Positions 58,665 through 64,000 of a stretch of DNA of 64,000 nucleotides are shown here, one piece after another. Source of the stretch: Pseudomonas sp. 10S4 (GTDB lineage: Bacteria > Pseudomonadota > Gammaproteobacteria > Pseudomonadales > Pseudomonadaceae); NCBI RefSeq assembly GCF_034344865.1, contig NZ_CP133774.1:6076001-6140000 (forward strand), read 5' to 3'. Numbering within the stretch: position 1 is the first letter of the stretch; every line of letters starts with the position of its first letter. A program made the position numbers and the translations under genes. Below the pieces are notes generated by a model that made no database searches, was not told the origin of the DNA, and worked only from the letters and a program-made list of their open reading frames with translations.

Positions 58665-59324
58665 ATGGTGAGGGACCGCCCTGTGAACTCACTTGCTTAT
58701 CTGCTTGGCGTTACAGCACGATGCTGGCTCAAGAGCAAGGACAGGCCCGATGACCAAGCCCCTCGAACAAGAAATCTCAATGTGAATTCACCAGACTATA
58801 CGGCTAAGGGCGAAGACCTCGGCAACCGCATGATGAAGGTCGACCATGCGGGCGAGCATGGTGCGATCTGTATCTACAGCGGACAGTTGTTTATGGCCCG
58901 GCTTTTCGTCCCGGGCATGGTGGATGAACTTAAGGAGTTCCTCTCCCACGAGCGCCGCCATCGGACGGTTTTTCAGGAGGAGCTGCAACGTCGCAATTAT
59001 CCCCGCTGCCGTAGTTATTGGTTGTGTGGCATCGGCGGTCTGGCGTTGGGTCTGGTTACTGGCATCTGTGGCCGCAAAGCAATTGTCGCCACTACCGTCG
59101 CGGTTGAAAGTGTGGTGCTTAAGCACCTGGCTCATCAACTTGATGTGCTGGGCAATATCGATCTCCACGCGGTGGCGGCCATTACTTCGATTGTGGAGGA
59201 GGAGCAGCACCATCATGACCACTCAGCAGTGCAGATTGATGTGCGCGATCCCTGGTTTAGGGTACTGACACCGATGGTGACTGCATGGACTGAAGCGGTA
59301 ATCTGGATGGGTATGCGATCTTAG
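58665..59324 (+). CDS. Coq7-like diiron protein (demethoxyubiquinone hydroxylase family)
   Basis: A 219-residue ferritin-like protein. Ligand motifs are visible: MMKVDHAGEHGAICIY, EEFLSHERRHR-like (here EFLSHERRHRTVF) and VEEEQHHHDHS. YWLCGIGGLALGLVTGI and EAVIWMGMR are typical of a group of Coq7-like proteins distinct from the ubiquinone-pathway Coq7. The function is uncertain. The start may be later; the first 35 or so residues are not conserved and have no clear ribosome-binding site. Confidence 0.78.
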   Translation: MVRDRPVNSLAYLLGVTARCWLKSKDRPDDQAPRTRNLNVNSPDYTAKGEDLGNRMMKVDHAGEHGAICIYSGQLFMARLFVPGMVDELKEFLSHERRHRTVFQEELQRRNYPRCRSYWLCGIGGLALGLVTGICGRKAIVATTVAVESVVLKHLAHQLDVLGNIDLHAVAAITSIVEEEQHHHDHSAVQIDVRDPWFRVLTPMVTAWTEAVIWMGMRS

Positions 59325-59364
59325 AAAGCAGGTGTAATTATCCCGTTTCACTGCCGCAATCTTT

Positions 59365-59420
59365 TAGACAAATGACTGACCGCTTCTGGCCGGTTTCTGA
59401 CTGCCACGACCCAAAAGCCG
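59365..59420. repeat. Palindromic CTTTGGGTCG repeat, degenerate copy
   Basis: ATGACTGACCGCTTCTGGCC then GGTTTCTGACTGCCACGACC. It sits in the 558-base gap between the Coq7-like and antiporter genes, which otherwise contains REPs and no gene. Confidence 0.6.
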
Positions 59421-59554
59421 TGATCCGGAGGCTTCCTGGAAACCCGGGGCGATTCAAACACAACATTTAAGACTTTTGAACAAAAGGCACCAAAAACGCT
59501 CACTCAATACAAAATCGAGTGAAATTGATCGATAGCGGCGACTTCCAAGCCGCC

Positions 59555-59785
59555 ATCGCGAGCAGGCTCACTCCCACAGGTTTCCCTGCCGACCACGAAA
59601 TTTGTGTACTACCGAGATCCAATGTGGGAGCGGGCTTGCTCGCGAAGGCGATGTGTCAGTCGACATCTATGTTGGATGTAATGGCCTCTTCGCGAGCAAG
59701 CCCGCTCCCACAGGGGTCTCTGCCGACTACAAAATATGTGAACACCCAAGATCCAATGTGGGAGCGAGCCTGCTCGCGAAGGCGG
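59555..59785. repeat. Tandem REPIN cluster
   Basis: Four REP cores in alternating orientation (near 59558, 59624, 59688 and 59757) with linkers that share the sequence AAGATCCAATGTGGGAGCG-like. It appears to be a REPIN plus duplicated halves. Confidence 0.86.
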
Positions 59786-59882
59786 TACATCAGGCACCAT
59801 CATCGCAACGGCATAGCTGACGCACGCCGCCCCAGCCTTTATCCTTGCTTCCCCCGCCGTACCGAGTCTATGGAGTTTCGCC

Positions 59883-61696
59883 ATGCCCCATGAAGGCAAC
59901 CTGTTGCAAGCCGCTGTCGTGTTTTTGTTCGCGGCGGTGCTCACCGTGCCGTTGGCCAAACGTCTGCAATTAGGCGCTGTGCTGGGTTATCTGTTTGCCG
60001 GGGTGATCATCGGGCCGTCGGTGCTGGGCTTGATCGGCAACCCGCAAAGCGTCAGCCATATCTCCGAACTTGGGGTGGTGTTGCTGCTGTTTATCATTGG
60101 CCTGGAGCTGTCGCCGCGACGTTTGTGGGTGATGCGTAAATCGGTGTTTGGGGTCGGTCTGGCGCAGGTGCTGCTGACCGGTTCGGTGATTGGTGTGCTG
60201 GCGTTGTTCGTGTTCGGCCAGTCGCTGAACAGCGCGATGGTGTTGGGCCTGGGTCTGGCGTTGTCGTCCACCGCGTTCGGCCTGCAAAGCCTGGCCGAGC
60301 GCAAGGAACTGACCAGCCCCCACGGGCGGCTGGCGTTTGCAATTCTGCTGTTCCAGGACATCGCCGCGATCCCGTTGATCGCCATGGTGCCGTTGCTGGC
60401 CGGCGGTGATCACACCACCAGTGCCGCTGAAGATCTGAATCACGGTTTGCGGGTGCTGGGCAGTATCGCGGTGGTGGTGATCGGCGGGCGTTACCTGCTG
60501 CGGCCGGTGTTCCGGGTGGTGGCCAAGACAGGTCTGCCGGAAGTGTCCACCGCCACGGCGTTGCTGGTGGTGATCGGCACGGCGTGGTTGATGGACTTGG
60601 TCGGCGTCTCGATGGCGCTGGGCGCGTTCCTTGCCGGTTTGCTGCTGGCGGACTCCGAATACCGTCACGAACTGGAAGCGCAGATCGAACCGTTCAAAGG
60701 TTTGCTGCTGGGGTTGTTCTTCATCAGCGTCGGCATGGGCGCCAACCTGAGTCTGCTGTTGAGCGCGCCGATCACGGTGCTGGGGCTGACTTTGTTGCTG
60801 ATCGCGATCAAGCTGCCGCTGCTGTTTGTCGTTGGTCGCCTCGCCGGTGGATTGGGCAGGGTCAGTGCGATTCGTCTCGGCATCGTGCTCGCGGCCGGTG
60901 GTGAATTTGCGTTTGTGGTGTTCAAGATCGGTCGCGACCAAGGCTTGTTCGAGCCGCGCCTGTACGACTTGCTGGTGCTGACAATCACCCTGTCCATGGC
61001 AGTGACGCCGCTGCTGTTGCTGCTCTGCGCGCGGCTGTATTCGCCCAAGGTGCAACCGGTGGTGGTGCCAGAGAAATTCCGCGAAATCGACACCGATGCG
61101 CCACGTGTGGTGATCGCCGGCATGGGCCGGATGGGCCAGATCGTTGCACGGATTTTGCGCGCGCAGAACATCAAGTTCGTGGCGCTGGATACATCGGTGG
61201 AAACCATCGAACTGTCCCGCAGTTTCGGCGGCGTGCCGGTGTTCTCGGCGACCCGATGCGCCCGGAAATTCTCAGCGCGGCCAAGGTTGAGCAGGCGGAA
61301 TATTTCATCATCGCCACCGATGATCCGGACACCAACATCAAGACTGCGGAGGTGGTGCACCGTTTGTATCCGCACATCAAAATCATCGCCCGGGCGCGTA
61401 ACCGTCAGCACGTTCACCGCTTGGTCGACCTGGGTGCCGAGGCGATTCGGGAAACCTACTATTCCAGCCTGGAAATGAGCCGGCGGACGCTGGTTGGCCT
61501 CGGGCTGACCCAGGCACAGGCCGATGCGCGGATCAAACGCTTCAAGCATCACGATGAACAGGTGCTCGAGGCGCAGCATGCGGTTTATGACGATGCGGCG
61601 AAGGTCTTGCAGACGGCGCAGGAAGCCCGGGCGGAATTGGCCAAGTTATTTGAATCGGATCAGTTGGAAGAGGAAGAGAAATCGGGCAAGGCTTGA
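59883..61696 (+). CDS. KefB/KefC-type cation:proton antiporter (one-base frameshift)
   Basis: Corrected length about 604 residues: 12-13 membrane segments of the CPA2 family (GYLFAGVIIGPSVLGLIG, LVVIGTAWLMDLVGVSMALG), then a cytoplasmic RCK/TrkA-N domain (VVIAGMGRMGQIVARILR). The frame breaks near 61243: GGVPVF-YGDPMRPEILSAA needs one base that is missing in TTCTCGGC. Probable K+/H+ or Na+/H+ exchange with NAD(H)/glutathione control by the RCK domain. Confidence 0.9.
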
Positions 61697-61719
61697 GTCC
61701 TTGCGCGACCGTTGGACCG

Positions 61720-61816
61720 TCTTCGCGAGCAGGCTCGCTCCCACAGGGGATCTGTGGTGGACACAGAATATGTGTACGACACAGATCTAATGTGGGAGCG
61801 AGCCTGCTCGCGAAGA
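61720..61816. repeat. REPIN
   Basis: Inverted CTTCGCGAGCAGGCTCGCTC cores about 50 bases apart, between the convergent antiporter gene and hcnC. Confidence 0.9.
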
Positions 61817-61835
61817 ACGATGACGCGGTATCAGA

Positions 61836-63094
61836 TCAGGCCAACTCCAGCGCCTTCACCTCAACCGCAGCCTTCACCTCAAACCGGTCCGCCAGGAACG
61901 GCGTGATGTCCAGCGGCAACGGCTCGTCGTTCACCAGTTTATCCAGCAGCACCCCGGTAATCGCCGACGTCAGGATGCCAGTGCGGAAATGCCCACAAGC
62001 ATTGAGATACCCTTGCACCCCTTTCATCGGCCCAAGAATCGGCAGTTCATCCGGTGACCCCGGTCGCAACCCGGCCCAGGTACGCTTGAGATTCACGTCC
62101 GCCAACTCCGGAATGCAGCGCACGGCGCCTTGCACCAATCCAGCAATCTCCGGGTAGGTGGTGGTGACGTCGAAGCCTTTGTCCTCGGTGGTGCTGCCGA
62201 TCAGGATCTCGCCGTTGTCCTTCTGCGCCACGTAGCAATCGCTGGTGGTCAGGCAGCCACGCAGGATCTTCGGCATGCGCTCGGTCAGCAGGATCTGGCC
62301 CTTCACCGGGCTCACCGGAATGCGAATGCCGGTAGCCTGTTCACTAAAGTCTGCAGCCCAGGCGCCCGCCGCGTTGATCAGGGTGTTGCAATGAAACACC
62401 CCGGCCTCGGCGGTTTGCACGCCGGTGACTCGCGAGCCGTGGTGCAACACGCCGGTGACGTTGGTGTTGAAGTACATGTCCACGCCGTTCTGCCGCGCGC
62501 CTTCGGTATAGGCGTCGGCCAGGCGGAACGGGCTGACCTGATGGTCGCAGAGAAACTCCAGCGCCCCCTCGCCTCATGGCTGACGGCGGGTTCGGCTTCG
62601 CGCAGTGCGGCTTGATCGAGCCAGCGCACCTGATCCGCCAGGTGCGGAATGCAGGCGACGATGTGCTCGGCGTAGAGCCGGTCTTCATCGTCGTAGATCA
62701 CGAACTTCAGCCCGGTCTTCTCGAACTTGAAGTCCATGCCGTGGTTGTCCTGCAATTCTTTGTGCAGCGCCGGGTACATGGCGTTGGACTGCAAGGCGAA
62801 ATCGAAGAACGACTGCGGCAGGATGTGCGGCGTGCTGGAGTCGACCACCACGGCTGAACCGTGGGCTTCACGCTTGCGGTTGGCTGACATCATCCGAAAG
62901 AAGATCACCCCGCAGCCCAGCCCGACTGATTCACCGATGGCCCACAAACCGCCGGCCGATGCCCGGGTCGCGTTGCCCGGTCGCTTGAAGTCGATCAACG
63001 CGACCTTAAGGTCTTTGCGCTTGGACAGTTGATAGGCGCAGGACGCCCCGATCACGCCGCCGCCGGCAATGACCACGTCATAGAACTTACTCAT
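61836..63094 (-). CDS. hcnC: Hydrogen cyanide synthase subunit HcnC (one-base frameshift)
   Basis: Corrected length 419 residues. FAD-dependent amine-oxidase-like subunit; with HcnA and HcnB it converts glycine to HCN and CO2 at the membrane. Start MSKFYDVVIAGGGVIGASCA; conserved GNATRASAGGLWAIGESVGL and GLRPGSPDELPILGP. The frame breaks at 62564-62568: SHEARG-ALEFLCDHQ needs six C on the plus strand and five are present. Overlaps hcnB by eight bases. Confidence 0.93.
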
Positions 63095-64000
63095 GGCTGG
63101 CGGCCTCCGTGGCGGCGTTGTGAAAGGCTGAAAACGGAATCGGGTCGATCGGAAAGCGCGGTCGCAGCCAGCCCACGTCCTGGCGCCCGGTGGCTTCGCG
63201 CAGCCTGTCGCTGCAATAGCCGACGCACATCCGCCCCTGACAGTCGCCCATGCTGACGCGGGTGCGCATTTTCAGGCTGGCCATGTCTTGCACGCCCTGG
63301 TCCAGTGCCCGGTCAATGTCGGCGCGGGTGGCGTGCTCGCAGCGGCAGATCACGGTGTCCGCGGCCGGCAATGCGGTCTGCCCGGCGCCGCGCCCGGTGT
63401 AGCGGTCAACCGCCGCACGGAAACGCACAATCGCCTTGAGCTTCGACAGGAAGCGGTCACGCCTGACCAGCGCCAGCTCCGTGTCCAGAACATCCCGTTG
63501 CAGCAACATCGATAGCGCCGCGATCCGCCCTGCCAGCATCGCCGCTTCACCGCCGCGAATCCCGCCCATGTCGCCGGCCAGGTGCACGTGCGGTTCATTG
63601 CTTTGCTGCCAGATATTGGCGTTGGCACGCAGGTAGCCGTCGTCGCTGAAGCCGTGGTTCAGGCCCATTTGCTGACTGAGCTGAGTACGAGGAATGAAGC
63701 CGTAACCGACCGCCAGGGTCTGGGCGGTGATCTGTTCGGCGCGGCTCAGGTCCGGCACCCAAGTGCGCGAATACGGCGCTACGGTGACAGATTGCAACTC
63801 GCCATCGCCCTGGGCCTCGACCACGCCCCAGCCGTAATGCATGGGGATGCCGTGCATTTTCATGAACGCCAACATGCTCAGGCCATCGAGAAACAGCTGT
63901 GGCTTGTTCAGCAGCGCCAGGCTTTCCCGGGCGATTTTGCCGAACGCGCACGCTTCATACACCCCGGCGACCGTCACCCCGGACGCGTGCAACTGACACG
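63087..64000 (-). CDS. hcnB: Hydrogen cyanide synthase subunit HcnB (partial, runs off the right edge)
   Basis: C-terminal 303 residues; the N-terminus lies beyond 64000, and hcnA would be expected further on. Family features: HLAGDMGGIRGGEAAMLAGR, a BFD-like 2Fe-2S site (CRCEHATR...GDCQGRMCVGYCSD). The frame is open to the window edge. Transcribed toward hcnC with an eight-base overlap. Expression is usually ANR- and Gac-controlled, but the promoter is outside. Confidence 0.93.
   Translation of the reverse strand, partial: CQLHASGVTVAGVYEACAFGKIARESLALLNKPQLFLDGLSMLAFMKMHGIPMHYGWGVVEAQGDGELQSVTVAPYSRTWVPDLSRAEQITAQTLAVGYGFIPRTQLSQQMGLNHGFSDDGYLRANANIWQQSNEPHVHLAGDMGGIRGGEAAMLAGRIAALSMLLQRDVLDTELALVRRDRFLSKLKAIVRFRAAVDRYTGRGAGQTALPAADTVICRCEHATRADIDRALDQGVQDMASLKMRTRVSMGDCQGRMCVGYCSDRLREATGRQDVGWLRPRFPIDPIPFSAFHNAATEAASHE

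Noticed and set aside
59555..59785. Regularly spaced repeats suggesting a small CRISPR array
   Set aside because: Units alternate in orientation and are REP palindromes with repeated linkers; there are no unique spacers or cas genes.

Overview
This window is chromosomal DNA of a fluorescent-group Pseudomonas, judged by content and not by any database search. The evidence is GC-rich coding with typical Pseudomonas proteins, a pqq/ped (exa) alcohol-oxidation locus, a bkdR-bkdA1A2B-lpdV operon, hcnBC cyanide genes, an orphan hcp-vgrG-rhs type VI secretion island, and many Pseudomonas-type REP/REPIN palindromes between genes. No rRNA, tRNA or CRISPR array was seen.

Layout. (1) 0-18.4 kb: PQQ-dependent alcohol oxidation. 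pqqABC makes the cofactor. A quinoprotein alcohol dehydrogenase with the lanthanide-type aspartate pair (pedH-like), its cytochrome c550 (pedF), an aldehyde dehydrogenase (exaC/pedI) and accessory periplasmic proteins form the oxidation chain. A divergent operon encodes a PQQ-system ABC transporter with a YVTN propeller. An agmR/erbR-type regulator and a PAS hybrid kinase with a FIST sensor follow. A short motif (CYTTRGTACYGG) recurs upstream of several of these genes and may be the regulator site. (2) 18.6-22.2 kb: sulfide oxidation (TSUP exporter, sulfide:quinone oxidoreductase, BigR/SqrR-type repressor, persulfide dioxygenase). (3) 22.2-29.3 kb: branched-chain keto acid dehydrogenase operon with its Lrp-type activator, then ilvE. 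(4) 29.3-41.9 kb: mixed chromosomal genes (ArsR regulator, P450, dmeRF metal efflux, FKBP isomerase, GGDEF protein, RcnB-like and DJ-1-like proteins, MFS transporter, binding protein, LysR), interrupted by an S-type bacteriocin with an E3-like RNase end and its probable immunity gene.

(5) 41.9-48.8 kb: an accessory, decayed stretch. It holds a GNAT acetyltransferase, a compact tyrosine recombinase, gene remnants (araC, msrA) and a TetR/GST pair with a perfect operator palindrome. It also contains four copies of a 159-bp MITE-like element, each inserted in a second palindromic repeat. (6) 48.8-58 kb: orphan T6SS island (hcp, vgrG, DUF4123 adaptor, Rhs protein with an ADP-ribosyltransferase-like tip, immunity gene), followed by an IS30 remnant. 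(7) 58-64 kb: VOC protein, Coq7-like diiron protein, KefB/C-type antiporter, and hcnC plus partial hcnB (hydrogen cyanide synthase).

Ten single-base shifts break or scramble nine otherwise well-conserved genes (exaC, bkdA1, the bacteriocin, a tetR, vgrG, the DUF4123 gene, rhs, kef, hcnC). Eight of the ten lie in homopolymer runs. The simplest reading is indel errors in the assembly, so these genes are annotated as full length with the shift marked.
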